Of a DNA stretch of 64,000 bases, positions 33,201-41,780 are shown piece by piece. The stretch spans positions 10,988,104-11,052,103 of the forward strand of contig OU452228.1 of NCBI GenBank assembly GCA_911728455.2. The letters run 5' to 3'. Below the pieces are notes generated by a model. That model searched no databases, was not told where the DNA came from, and saw only the letters and a program-made list of their open reading frames with translations. Made by a program: the position numbers and the translations under genes. How positions within the stretch are numbered: position 1 is the stretch's first letter; every line of letters begins with the position of its first letter. The stretch is from Marthasterias glacialis (taxonomy: Eukaryota > Echinodermata > Asteroidea > Forcipulatida > Asteriidae).

Positions 33201-33584
33201 ATGGGAGCATGACTAGGGGGCTAATTACACTAATTAGATGTGTGGAGAACCTTACACAGGTATGCCGTGGTGTTATTTCAAAACAGCCGTACCCTGCATT
33301 GTTTTTAAACAAAGCATACCTGGCAGAAGGAAATCCAATGGTATAATTGAAGATTGAAATGTATTGACCCAACAATTTATCAATGAATAGGTTTTCTTAC
33401 TCAGACTCAGATGTTTGCTAAATTGAAATATGACGGCTGTTCCGTTCTTACTATTGTACAGCACCTGAAAGATCTGTTTCAAGTAAATAAATTGTCTGCT
33501 TCTTTTCATGTGTTTAAAAAACCATTCATTTATTTTCTTTCTGAACAGATGAGCCGAAGAAGCCATCGGCGAAGTAAACCATGA
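8068..33584 (+). CDS. PDS5: sister chromatid cohesion protein PDS5 homolog (27 coding exons)
   Basis: PDS5 is the HEAT-repeat cohesin regulator that binds SCC1/RAD21 and recruits WAPL, sororin or ESCO acetyltransferase to release or stabilise cohesin on chromatin. I joined 27 coding exons at GT-AG sites with matching phases, giving 4929 nt and 1642 residues with one stop. The chain aligns with vertebrate PDS5A/B from end to end of the HEAT body. Hallmarks are [14 protein letters not shown] and APEAPY (residues 92-97, the APDAP-type segment), [18 protein letters not shown]-like text in exon 3, [16 protein letters not shown] in exon 20 and the [16 protein letters not shown] stretch in exon 22. 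Residues 1-1126 form the conserved body and 1127-1642 a long basic tail; vertebrate proteins total about 1340-1450 residues. There is a single PDS5 gene here, so it corresponds to the ancestor of vertebrate PDS5A and PDS5B. Exon coordinates are in the four segment entries. Confidence 0.96.
10123..10363 (+). mobile_element. hAT-like MITE in PDS5 intron 2 (5-bp TSD AATAC)
   Basis: The 241-bp element ends in CAGGGTGCAAAATTAA and its inverse TTAATTTCGCACCCTG, flanked by exact AATAC copies (10118-10122, 10364-10368). Subterminal blocks repeat GTTGCCC/GGGCAAC in both orientations, so much of it can fold. CAGGG ends are typical of hAT elements. A 5-bp duplication suggests the hAT5-type group instead of the usual 8-bp hAT. 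No coding content. Confidence 0.85.
10384..10760 (-). mobile_element. tRNA-Leu-derived SINE, copy 1 (intron 2)
   Basis: Read on the minus strand, a tRNA-Leu-like head (GGACTCAAGCTCTGGTG, then box B GGTTCGAGTCCCGG) is followed by TGACAC..GTG..CTTAAGCAAG and a body. It ends in GTGCGCTATATAAGAC with a short (ATT)n tail near 10384-10395. The head and the tail are shared with 26985-27320 and 47828-48085, which defines a SINE family mobilised by a LINE recognising the common 3' end. Confidence 0.75.
12553..12721 (+). mobile_element. MITE family M6, copy 2 (intron 5; TSD TTTAGG)
   Basis: A 169-bp copy with the same 16-bp ends as 6020-6197, flanked by TTTAGG on both sides (12547-12552, 12722-12727). 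The body agrees with the other copies apart from point changes and small indels. It sits inside PDS5 intron 5, more than 170 bp from either exon. Confidence 0.88.
13368..13700. repeat. foldback plus repeat family B, copy 2 (intron 6)
   Basis: TTATCACACAAGCATGAGTT..GGGAAAGT at about 13360-13393 pairs with ACTTTTCCGTATTCCACG..GTGTGATAA at about 13438-13471. The 13591-13700 section is the reverse complement of the copy at 5574-5690. Together they look like pieces of one palindromic element family with TTATCACAC-type ends. Confidence 0.6.
13908..14069 (+). mobile_element. MITE family M6, copy 3 (intron 6; TSD CATTTG)
   Basis: A 162-bp copy with the 16-bp M6 ends and a CATTTG duplication on both sides (13902-13907, 14070-14075). 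It is the shortest of the three copies, lacking a few bases near TGCCATTTCTCTAATTTGGCC. It lies wholly within PDS5 intron 6. Confidence 0.88.
15764..22163 (+). CDS. PDS5: PDS5 exons 9-17 (residues 402-870)
   Basis: Exons: 15764-15915, 16361-16474, 16715-16842, 17480-17619, 17978-18199, 18545-18705, 19954-20080, 20609-20833, 22024-22163. These encode the middle HEAT repeats, including [31 protein letters not shown] and HLPDPAKA, each with a close vertebrate match. The exon 12 acceptor is AAAG after a pyrimidine-poor tract. The exon 13 acceptor tract is a (CTC)n microsatellite. The vertebrate 'APDQF' loop is VPEQF here (exon 16). Introns 14 and 15 carry related repeats, listed separately. Confidence 0.94.
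17952..17977 (+). repeat. (CTC)n microsatellite forming a splice acceptor tract
   Basis: A run of CTC units leads directly into CAG at 17975-17977, the acceptor of PDS5 exon 13. The microsatellite therefore is the polypyrimidine tract, and its length could vary between individuals without changing the protein. Confidence 0.7.
18720..18905 (+). repeat. dispersed repeat family D, copy 1 (intron 14)
   Basis: CAGGCATGATAATCTTCCTAC..GCCCTCAGAAAAATCA..TTATTAAATAGCCTG..GGTCAGCCC..CTCAAT runs through here and recurs in the next intron at 20190-20400. The copies differ by point changes and by the length of the central T run. Confidence 0.65.
19411..19635 (+). repeat. tandem duplication of ~115 bp (intron 14)
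   Basis: Two head-to-tail copies share TTTCTTTAAATATATxATAGCC, then TGGAGC.CCTGGAAAACAAAT, then TTGGCCACT.GCATGATTTC and CAATGTCAAAACCTTTATA. Differences are mainly single bases plus a 12-bp indel (CAACATGTCCAA versus CACCAA). Confidence 0.8.
20190..20400 (+). repeat. dispersed repeat family D, copy 2 (intron 15)
   Basis: This is the second copy of the repeat at 18720-18905, in the same orientation. It contains a run of about 20 T at 20231-20252 that the first copy lacks. Confidence 0.65.
22986..27661 (+). CDS. PDS5: PDS5 exons 18-22 (residues 871-1126)
   Basis: Exons: 22986-23109, 24045-24249, 25425-25539, 26316-26442, 27467-27661. This is the C-terminal part of the HEAT body. [19 protein letters not shown], the [19 protein letters not shown] stretch, [18 protein letters not shown] and [15 protein letters not shown] align with vertebrate PDS5 with no gaps of note. 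The alignment ends with the [19 protein letters not shown] segment, matching the PDKNFSNTKNYLPPEM region of human PDS5B. Every intron in this segment holds at least one mobile element. Confidence 0.94.
23165..23487 (+). mobile_element. hAT-like MITE in PDS5 intron 18 (5-bp TSD CTTTT)
   Basis: The 323-bp element begins CAGGGTTCTCCCCATG and ends with the inverse, CCTGGGGAGAACCCTG. It is flanked by CTTTT (23160-23164, 23488-23492). The interior is AT-rich with GGCCGATACGCA repeats near the left end. As with the element at 10123, CAGGG ends with a 5-bp duplication indicate a hAT5-like origin. No open frame. Confidence 0.85.
24643..25271 (+). mobile_element. TTAA-flanked non-autonomous element (intron 19)
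   Basis: A 629-bp block lies between TTAA (24639-24642) and TTAA (25272-25275). Its ends are CCAGTTAGATCC and the inverse of CCAGTTAATGCC, a short inverted repeat. A TTAA target is characteristic of piggyBac and Kolobok transposons, and CC-starting ends favour the former. The interior includes the fragment shared with 7625-7685. It has only short open frames. Confidence 0.55.
25734..26084 (+). mobile_element. TTAA-type MITE (intron 20)
   Basis: The ends AGCCCCAGCTTAACGCTGGTAA and the inverse of AGCCCCAGCTCAACATTGGTAA form a 20-bp imperfect inverted repeat. The right flank is TTAA (26085-26088) and the left flank TTAG (25730-25733), one base off. CATTTTCACAGGTTGGTTTTAT inside is also found in the element at 33806-34192, so the two are related Kolobok- or piggyBac-like MITEs. 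Confidence 0.75.
26620..26720 (-). mobile_element. tRNA-like SINE head, class 2, copy 1 (intron 21)
   Basis: On the minus strand GTGGTCTAGTGGTTAAGACA, then TCTGCTCTAAAATGCCAAGG, then GTAGGTTTGAGTCCCACC reads like tRNA A and B boxes. The sequence around 28225-28320 has the same order on the plus strand. It lacks a full acceptor stem and CCA, so it is a SINE and not a tRNA gene. Confidence 0.55.
26985..27320 (+). mobile_element. tRNA-Leu-derived SINE, copy 2 (intron 21)
   Basis: The head GTGGCCGAGTGCATCGAACT contains a good A box, followed by CAAGTTCTGGTGG and the B box GGTTCGAATTC. The body continues with CATGACACTTGTGTCCTTGAGCA and ends GCGCTATACAAGAGCTTTATTATTATT. It is the best preserved of the three copies and is in the sense orientation of PDS5. 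Confidence 0.8.
28225..28320 (+). mobile_element. tRNA-like SINE head, class 2, copy 2 (intron 22)
   Basis: GGTAGTCTAGTTGGTAAGAC, then ATCCGCTCTAGAATTGCAAA and GGTCGTAGATTTGAATC, match the class 2 head at 26620-26720 in inverse orientation. The B box is mutated (GATTTGAATC), so it is unlikely to be transcribed now. Confidence 0.5.
28694..29397 (+). repeat. tandem duplication of ~345 bp (intron 22)
   Basis: Unit 1 (28694-29036) and unit 2 (29044-29397) share the same series of words. They are TATTTTCATGC.ATACT.ATTTCATTTACAATTCA, TTTTGATG.CTGTTTCACCC, TTGATTCTCT/TGATTCTCTG, TTTAAAACA..GACTGAA, GAGTTGTAGC/TAGTTGTAGC, GTTCT.GAAAGAGTTAG/GG and CATGGTAC..AAATCAT.CATCAG. Divergence is moderate, so the duplication is not recent. 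It is AT-rich with no coding content. Confidence 0.8.
29679..33584 (+). CDS. PDS5: PDS5 exons 23-27: basic histone H1-like tail (residues 1127-1642)
   Basis: Exons: 29679-29905, 30529-31296 (768 nt, the largest), 31762-32112, 32625-32793, 33549-33584. The tail is rich in Lys, Ser, Pro and Ala and predicted to be disordered. Exon 24 alone has eleven S/T-P-x-K/R motifs (SPKK, SPRK, TPVK, SPTK and similar) and exon 25 has four more. These motifs bind the DNA minor groove in H1 tails and are CDK sites. RGR and GRP cores in exons 24 and 26 resemble AT-hook fragments, as found in the vertebrate PDS5B tail. QKPIKEFL (residues 1241-1248) resembles a PCNA-binding box. The last exon encodes [11 protein letters not shown] and the stop TGA (33582-33584). 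The tail is about 190 residues longer than that of human PDS5B. Confidence 0.9.
30016..30157. repeat. inverted repeat element (intron 23)
   Basis: GGAGACTTTGGAACAATAGG and TGGCAGCAGACTTGCCAGGT on the left pair with ACCTGGTAAGTCTACTGCCA and TCTAGCATCCTCAAAAGTCTCC on the right. A related half appears at about 40978-41018 (GGTAAATCTGCTGCCACCTA, GCGTTCCAAAGTCTCCC), so it is a dispersed family. Confidence 0.65.
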
Positions 33585-33801
33585 AATTCTGGGAACACCT
33601 CGAATGAATGCTGTCTTCTGTTAACTTTGGTAACTCCTCAACAGTTTAGCAACTATTGCCCACTCTTCATTAGCACCTTGTCCATTGAGATTTTAGTGTG
33701 ACTTAAGTATGGATCTTGGTTTGGGGTTGTAAGCTATTGATATATTCCTCAGTTAGATCCATCAGGGCCAAGTTAGATAAAGTGGTTACCAATAACGTTA
33801 C
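33585..33801 (+). other. PDS5: start of PDS5 3' UTR
   Basis: Unique AT-rich sequence directly after the PDS5 stop codon with no competing open frame or splice acceptor. The first AATAAA on this strand is at 35207-35212 and a better placed one at 36905-36910, so the 3' UTR may exceed 1.6 kb and include the following MITE. Confidence 0.5.
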
Positions 33802-33805
33802 TTAA

Positions 33806-34192
33806 AGGCATTGCATACGTTTGGTAATGACTCTGAAAATTTATGGCAACAAAAACTTACTTGGTAAGAAGTACAGCAGCTTTGGATAGTATAATGCATT
33901 TTGAGAAACGTTTCACTTCGAAGTACTGCAGTTATGGAAAAATATATCAGTTTTCATCCCCAAAGATTTGAATCTGAGAAGCGTTATGGCCGTAACGCTT
34001 CTCAGAATGTGTATGCCAATGACGGATACTTCTTCATCGTGAACACAACCGCTCCAGATTTTTGGCAGTATCTCAAAAACGCTGCCACCTTTTGAAATGA
34101 AATTTTCACAGGTTAGTTTTATGGTATATATCTACAACTATATAGCATTAAAGCAAACACTAGGCTCCAACTACCAAACGTATGCATCTCCT
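33806..34192 (+). mobile_element. TTAA-flanked MITE in the presumed PDS5 3' UTR
   Basis: The left end AGGCATTGCATACGTTTGGTA and the inverse of the right end (AGGAGATGCATACGTTTGGTA) are flanked by TTAA (33802-33805 and 34193-34196). A perfect internal hairpin CTGAGAAGCGTTA..TAACGCTTCTCAG lies at 33974-34005. The general design (TTAAAGG.. ends with TTTGGTAAT, internal palindrome) matches a type I recall as common in echinoderms, assigned to Kolobok-like elements. Confidence 0.75.
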
Positions 34193-34924
34193 TTAACACA
34201 TTGTTTGTTCGGCAAAAAAAAATATGGCACGGCTTCAGTTGCAAGACTGAATACCATGTACATGGTATTTTATCTGGGAAGCCATTTCTGATAAGCAAGA
34301 TGTTTCTGCTCCAAGCAAAGTTGTAGCCTATCATCTTGATTAAACTGGACCCTTGTATTCATTACTTGATAGTATTCAAATACATGTAGTTTGAACAAGT
34401 TGCCTTTATCTCTGACCTTTTGGGAAAATGCTTTAAAAGTTGCACCCCTTCCCTCCCCCCCCATCAAAAATACCCATAGACAACATAAGAGCAAACCCAT
34501 GTGGGGTTTGTTCACTCATGCTGTATGCAAATATTCCTTTCTTTTTCTGACATGATCCCCAAACTATTATTTGCTTCCCCATCTGTAAGCAGTGCTATAT
34601 ATATATTGCCAAATGCACACCACCTTTTCAACAATACTTATCTATGAGTGTGTTACGTGTATATTGTACATATGTTAATATCCCTGGAAATTATAGTCAT
34701 TTTATTAAATAAGCCTTGAGACAAACGTTATGCAATGTTTTAGACCTTTCAATTGATGAGGAGAGGAATATGTCACTTCACTGTAGCCAAGGGAGAGTGT
34801 AGCGTTTCAGTTTTCAATGTGGATGTAAGAGTTGGAGGTTGCCACATTTTGGACAGACCAAATGTTATACAAATACATGTACTGAATGTTTATGAGTATT
34901 ATTGGTGTGAAAATTTTCCTGGAG

Positions 34925-34991
34925 TTGAAAGATGGAACTTTCCATTCAACGAGGCGAACCCGACTTGAATGGAACATATCCCATCTTTCAA
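34925..34991. repeat. imperfect hairpin
   Basis: TTGAAAGATGG..CTTTCCATTCAA pairs with TTGAATGGAACATATCCCATCTTTCAA around a short GC-rich loop (CGAGGCGAACCCGA). It lies in the probable PDS5 3' UTR and could fold in RNA; more likely it is a piece of a foldback repeat. Confidence 0.5.
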
Positions 34992-35206
34992 TGAATGAAC
35001 ATATTCTCTCCATTGTACCAATGCAAAACATTCATTTTACAAAAATCATTGTTAATGTAACATCCATGTAATTTTTAGTCATTTGATTGGAAGCTGAAAG
35101 CTGTAAGATTAAACAAACAAGGTGTTCTGGCATCCACTACAGCTAAGTTGTTTTGGACTACTGTGTAAAACGGATGTCGTCGTATAGAGTAAGACGTAAT
35201 AGAGAA

Positions 35207-36910
35207 AATAAAGGATGGGACAAAAATGGACAGTGAATCGTATCAAAATGCACAGTTTATAAAACATGTAATGTTTGACAAGTGAATGCGGCGTGATAGT
35301 GGTGCAGATGGGGGAATATTTGGGAGCATTGTGCCTTTGATGATACAAGCATGTAATTTGGCACACAATCAGTGTGTGTCATGTGAAAGATGTTTGACTA
35401 TAGGGCCACCGCAGATTTGAATTTTGGAAAAACATGGGTAGAACAACAAGCAATTTTCAAAATGGCTGCCTACAGGTGACCTCATTCCTCTTATATCCAC
35501 CTCTCCAATGTCACTCCACACCAAATTGGACTTGGACAAGATTGACATGCCTGACCCAGTGATAAGCAATTGTTATTTTTGCCTACAGCCCTCAGTCCTT
35601 CTGAATCCTTCATTTTGGCAAAGAGGATATAGAATGATTTGGCAGGGTTAGGGTTAATAATGGAGAAAAAAGTGTTTAGCACTTTCCAAAGGACCATTCT
35701 ATAAACTTTATTTTAAAGCTTTTGAAAGTGCAAAACATTAACATTTATCTCCAAATCATTTAATGACTTGAAACAAACCCTTAGCTAGCTTTTTCATACG
35801 AGCCAATTGTATGTAGGTGTACATATGTTTCGCATTTAGAATTTGAATGTGGAATTGCCTTCCCATGATCACATTGGTCACTGATAGATTTGAGGATGTG
35901 CAGACTGTAAACATGAATGAATCTTTTAGATCTTCTATCCCGGGATTTTGCTTTTAGAAATAGTTGGAAAGACCTTGAGTGGATGTTTTTTTTTTCACTT
36001 CTTCTCTTTTTTCCACTTTTCTTTTCATCTCTTCTCCCCTGAAGACGTGTGTTTTACTAAATTATTCTTTTTATCATGTACAGTTATCTCCAAATTCTTT
36101 CTTAAACGACGATTCTATCACCAAAATTATGTAAAATAGTTTGATGTCATTCCCATCCAACCTATGGAATTCCTGAATTTGTTTTTGTTTTTAAGTGTGC
36201 ACTCATAATAATCCATATCATGGTGAAATGTGTTGAAAGGTGTTTTTGTAACAGTAATGCACTTTGACTCTGAAGTTGCCTGGGACAGAAACCGGAAAGT
36301 GATAAATAAGTTCAGAATCTTCAGCATAATGTTAAAAGGCATTGACATTTGAATAGTATTATTATCGTGACCTTTTTTTCTACGCTGAATTGTGGATGGG
36401 AAACTTTAGTACATGTTATGTCATTTGATATGTAAATATTAATATTTCATTTGAATCTGTTCTGATGTTAATTTAACTTTTCTTTTTAAAAAGTGTAGAA
36501 CGTCAAAAATAATATTTCATTTTTAAACGAATGTCACAAGGTGGCGCTGTTCAATCGTAGCGGTAACTTTCCAACTTGGGCAGTTTCTGTATTAAATTAC
36601 GTGTAAATTAGATTTTTTTTAAAGTTTGTTCTCCCCATGAGAAAAGCAACCTTTCTTCTGTGAACCGTAATGGACAGTCGTATTGGACAGGGTGTCAGTA
36701 ACTGGAACATTTCTGGCAGATCAATGAATGTAAAATGGTGTAGTAGTATTGCCTATCACTTCACCTCTAGCGATGTATAGCATTGGTTTTGTTTGTTTTA
36801 ATGTATTTGTTTAGAATGCATGTACATTTATTTCAATCCTCTAGTTTACAAAAAAAGAAATGGTCGTACGTGTACGAGGCTATAACCTCAGAGTAATTCA
36901 AGACAATAAA
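35207..36910 (+). terminator. PDS5: candidate PDS5 polyadenylation signals
   Basis: AATAAA occurs at 35207-35212 and at 36905-36910, the second in an otherwise ordinary context (GACAATAAATGTCCCC). I cannot tell which is used, or whether a variant signal closer to the stop is preferred. Confidence 0.25.
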
Positions 36911-38583
36911 TGTCCCCGTTCGAGCGAAAACATCGTTAACAGGAAATGCACAAAACGTACTTACTATGGACTTGTACAATAATTGTAGTTAACTTATGTC
37001 TTTTCGCTGCGGGATGCTCATTAAAGCATTCGCGGTGGGTTCGTTACAGAATTAGAAATGACCAAGAAAACATATCTCTTTTTTTATTTTACATGAGTTT
37101 ATATGTCGATTGGGATGGTAGGCCTATTTTGCAAACTGTCAGAACAAGGACATGTGTTTGTTGCACATAGTCAATACGTTGCCCTCGGTAGTTATTTTAC
37201 ATACGCAATCAAAGTTAATGAAACCCCTACCAATTATTAACAAATGTTCTTAAAATAGATATCGGCGCAGGATTGTGTGTAGTTGTTTTCAGTCAAAATG
37301 ACCGTGATGTTTGTTTGCGCATGACCGATGTGTAAATGTGTGAAATCACATTTTGGATGCTCATAATCTTGTTCAACGGTATTATACATTTTCAACTCTA
37401 CCGTGCGTTTGATTAAGCCGCAATCAGGTTGTAAACAGTGTTCTTAATATGTAAATAATGCACAAACTGTTCGGTTGAATGAATTTGTATTTTCGGTTTT
37501 AACCAACGGCCTCGTGTGTTACGTTTGAATTGACAGTTAAATGAATTCAACTTAGAAAAGTTTTCCAACCAATTTTTATCATGTTGTTTTTAAGAGCCCT
37601 TTTATTACTGCCCATTTATGAGCATTGTACACTTTGCAATGGTTTCCCAACTTCAGAAAAAGTCTTTTAAAACAATTAACAAATTATGCTGATGACCATC
37701 TTATGAAATTATTCTGTACATATTTATTTTAACGCCAAATAATAATCACTGGCAGGTTGTATAAAATAATTGTTTTTTGTTTTGTGTGTTTTTTTTCTCC
37801 CAGTAGTGGACCTAGTGTTAACCCTGTTCTACATTTCCATGCAAGATTAAATGAACAATGATAATACATAATTGGGTACATGATTGTTTTGTATGTGATG
37901 CAATCAGTTGAACTTCATTTTAAAACATGTCATTCTAATGAACCTCAATGTCAACGTGTATAATGTGCAGTTTGGGCTCAACTGATTTGGTAAAGAATGT
38001 TGTTTTTCGTTGCAGAATTAATTGAAAAGGCGTGCCTGCGATTTGTTGGGCATTTGTCCTTCATAGATCTCCCTTTGACTTCAACGCTTCTTGGAAGGAT
38101 ATTATAAACTGACCATCTAGTGAAGAAACACATAGGCTAGCCGTAGTTCTAGCTTGTAATGTTGACAGTCTGTAAATCCTCTAAAACAAAAGAAAATGTA
38201 ACACCCTTGAATAGACCTTTAGCATATGACGTCACTATGAGCATTTAGTACAGGAACGGGCTGAGGTCAAAAAAAGCTACAACGCACGTTTGACGTTGCA
38301 TTTGACCTCAAAGATGACGACGGATGCACAAGGTCTATGGGGGGGGGGGGGGGGTGCACTCCCCGAACTAAAAAAGATTCCGAAACAAAAGGGATTGGCA
38401 GATTAGTCCAAAACATAGGAGGCTGCCAATTTGATTCCCCAAGGACGTGTTTTAAACGGTAAATCTGAAAAAGGATATTTCCGCGAGCATTGAACCCCCC
38501 CCCCCTCCTCTCCTCCGAGCACCCACCCTGTACATACTTCAAAGTTCCAAAATAGGTTCTATGTAAATTAAGAATCGATATCC
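36911..38583. other. intergenic stretch between convergent genes
   Basis: AT-rich sequence without exons, terminal inverted repeats or long open frames that I can support. A run of 14 G (38340-38353) and a run of C (38496-38505) are simple-sequence features. Confidence 0.5.
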
Positions 38584-39965
38584 TTTATTGGTACATCATT
38601 TTGTTATTTGATAGTGTCATATTGTTTTTATTTTTTATTTATTTATTTTTTGCCGGAAGTCTGATTGTGAGAGATACTTTCCTCATCAAAACTGCCAATG
38701 CTCCTCGGCCACCAAAGAGTTGCTTCCTTTCCTCTACATTGATTGTTGATAATAGAAAAATATAGAGAGATAAGGTCCGTAAAGGCTTTTGCAGGCAATA
38801 TCTTTTAATAATATCATTGAACTTATTTCCCCCCTGCTATACATACAGAAGAGTTTGCAAACAATAATGAAAAACGTATCCAAATGATGCAATTCGCACT
38901 TCTTATAAAATAATTGGGTGTGAAGCACTATCTATAAGCAATAATTCAAACGCTGGCAAATGACTTGCCCCAAAATTGAGTAATACTAATACGTTAAAAA
39001 AATTGCATACTTAAAGTTCATAAAATTGTCTTAAAGAAAAGTGTACATTGACCACTAAAACATGTATTTTAATGCAATTATAATACTCTGCATAGTTTTG
39101 CGTATTATTGGGGTGTAAGTTTTCTTACTTTTTGATCTCGGTTTTACTTTTTGAACTCGGTTTATGAATTTGGGGATTTAATTTCCCTGATAAACAAGCA
39201 TTCATTTCATGAAACTACAGTATGCCTAATGTATGAAAGAAGAGCAGAGAAAACCAATCCCTGTTTTTAAAACTACGTAACTTGGGATTTGCTTCATACC
39301 GACAGACCAGTTCAAAGTGGTTCAGCAATCTTGCTTTTCCCCCATGCAATCCAGTGTATCCAAACCGAGGCTAGAAGGAAAGCAAAACAGTCTGGTAGTC
39401 AATTTATAAGAGTCTTCATATCTTTGACGACACAGTGTATTGTAATTTCTATATCACCAGCTCATTGTTTTATGGTGGATTTTACCGTGGGTTTTTCTCA
39501 TTCTGGTCACGGTTTACCGCGGTTTGTTCTGTGCTTCTCGGCTAAAACCCACCTCAACCTGAAATTGTCAATATTTTTACCGAACAAAATAAATGGTTCC
39601 CAGACTACAGACATTTTGTAATGCGTATTACGTAACGTATAACGGTCGGTTTCTAATCTATGAAACGTGCACTTACACCCCACCCCCACTCCCCCATCCT
39701 TTACGGCCAAGTTTGTTCTCAGCAAAAACATGGTAGAAACTGGGGGAACAATTTTCCAGTTTCTAAAGGGCGCACACCTCTGAAAAAGATACAAATGTAT
39801 GTAATTCTTCTTAAAAAAAAGAAGAAGAAAGAAACATGGCCTCAGGGCACCCACTGGAAAGCTATGCCACGGTGAAAAAAATCCTGGCCACGCGGCTGAC
39901 CCCACCCCCAAAAGTAAACTTAATGTCGTTAAGATGCCTTCGAACTTCAAGATAGTTTAACCGAT
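38584..39965 (-). other. SCARB2: probable 3' UTR of the scavenger receptor gene
   Basis: No acceptable exon lies beyond the stop codon on the minus strand. AATAAA (plus TTTATT, 38584-38589) inside CCAATAAAGGATATC is the first convincing polyadenylation signal, giving a ~1.4-kb UTR. Further AATAAA-like words follow at 38635-38650. Confidence 0.4.
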
Positions 39966-41780
39966 TTACGCAGCCTTTTTTGCTCTGCACTTTCTCATGA
40001 TGAAAATAATTACGGAGCCTGTGAACATCCCTGCTCCCACTGAGAAGACGAATGTCATGATGCAGTCGGCTATTAAGAGATATATCTGTACATCATCCTT
40101 GAACAGGTCGGCCGTCGGTTCGTCTAGTACAGAACTCTGTTGATGGGAAACAAATAAGATTATGGGATTTTTTTCCCTTCAGTTTTGCTCGTCGCCAGTG
40201 TTTATAAATATGTACACCATTAACAAAAACCGTTTCGATTCTCAACGTGTTTGGTGTATGGGAGGGCGTGTTAACCCCCTTGACACCACCGAGAGCTTTA
40301 ACATAAGGGATCTGGACAAAGCGAAGACGTTCTATGTTTGATTTTGTGTACAAAGTCACCGGGATCGTCGCTTGAAAAATAGAGTAACCTTAATTTATTT
40401 ATAACTGCTCCCAACCTTTATTTATAACTGCTCCCAACCTTAATTTATTTATAACTGGCTTCATGTGAGTTTATTGCTTGGATCCAATAACTAAAACCGA
40501 CCTTCAAAAGTCAATGAGTACTATTTTTCTGGCTGTCATGTTTCCTGTCGGTCATCTTTGACCGCAGTTTGAATTTTTTTCAGTGTTTGGACTAATTGTG
40601 TTAACTTGTTAAAGTTATCAGTGATTGAACTAGTGTTAACTTGTTAAAGTTTAACTCCTTTTCACCACTAATATAAACCCAAGACACAAATTTAATTGAG
40701 GCCTGCTACTTCATAAAAGAAAACGAAAAAAAGGGGGGGGGGGAAGCAACAACAACTAAAACTTGAAGACGTTTACCTCATTGAGCCAGAAATACGGAAA
40801 GTACGTGGTGCGGATGTTGAGGGATTCCCTGAGCAAAAATCAAAAGAAATAGGAAAACTTTAAAATCCAGACTTTCAATATTGTCATCCTTTGCCGTTCT
40901 ATTTCATTCTAGTGGTAATCAATAATTGTTCTCAAAAACTTGCGCATGCTCAGAACTACGCAAACAATGGACACTGAAGTGGTAAATCTGCTGCCACCTA
41001 GCGTTCCAAAGTCTCCCATTTTATTTGAGACGGAAACTTTTTTTTCTGGAGGACTGGTACAAGTGTGAACTTTGCAATGAGAGAGCTTTCAGATTGAAAC
41101 TAAGTAAAATGTTTTTGATATAATTACTAATCCTTTACTTTTGCATTATTGTAAATGAAACCAAATACTGAAACCAACCTAAGCTGTCTGTGAGGCTCCA
41201 CTTTGAGATTGACTTGAAGCCGATTTGAAACTTGCATTGACACGCCGGTAAGCTGTTATCAAAAGGAGATGAAAACACAAAATGAGTGTCTATAAAAAGT
41301 TTGTGGAAATGTTTTTTCGCTACTGATGTACAATGAGCTTCTTTGGGAAGAAAGAGGCATGCAAAAAGAACGCTTGAAATCTCGAATCAGCTGAAAGTGT
41401 AGGCCCCTAAAGAAATAACCTAGGAATAACTTTTTTTCTTCGAAAACAGCTTTAACTTACTGTAATTAAGACTCAGACGAAATGAACTTCGTATTTCGTC
41501 CAAATAAAACCTGCAAAAGTACATGCAGAAAAAAAGTTACAGTGTACAGTGCCACGAACACCCGCAGCAGACAAACTGGCGACAAGTGTTTCTATAAGCA
41601 CATGTATTCTGTTATCCGTATATTTTCACAAGTTGTAAAAGTAGTTGACAAAGCATCCTACCATTTCAACGTCGAAGTCCACTTTATGTTGTTCTTGTAT
41701 AGGATTCATACCCATCACACTACTCTGTAATTTCTGGCTTCCGTATAGAAAATGAGGTGAAGAATAGAAGATAGGAGCAC
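39966..41780 (-). CDS. SCARB2: SCARB2-like exons 9-12 (residues 353-490)
   Basis: Exons: 41780-41662, 41252-41179, 40828-40777, 40136-39966. Exon 9 gives GAPIFYSSPHFLYGS and GMNPIQEQHKVDFDVE. Exon 10 gives TGVSMQVSNRLQVNLKV and uses a weak donor (AG|GTTGGT). Exon 11 gives TTYFPYFWLNE. Exon 12 encodes the stalk, the second membrane span with the basic tail RKCRAKKAA, and TAA at 39968-39966. The final span is followed by only nine residues, so there is little room for sorting signals. Confidence 0.9.
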
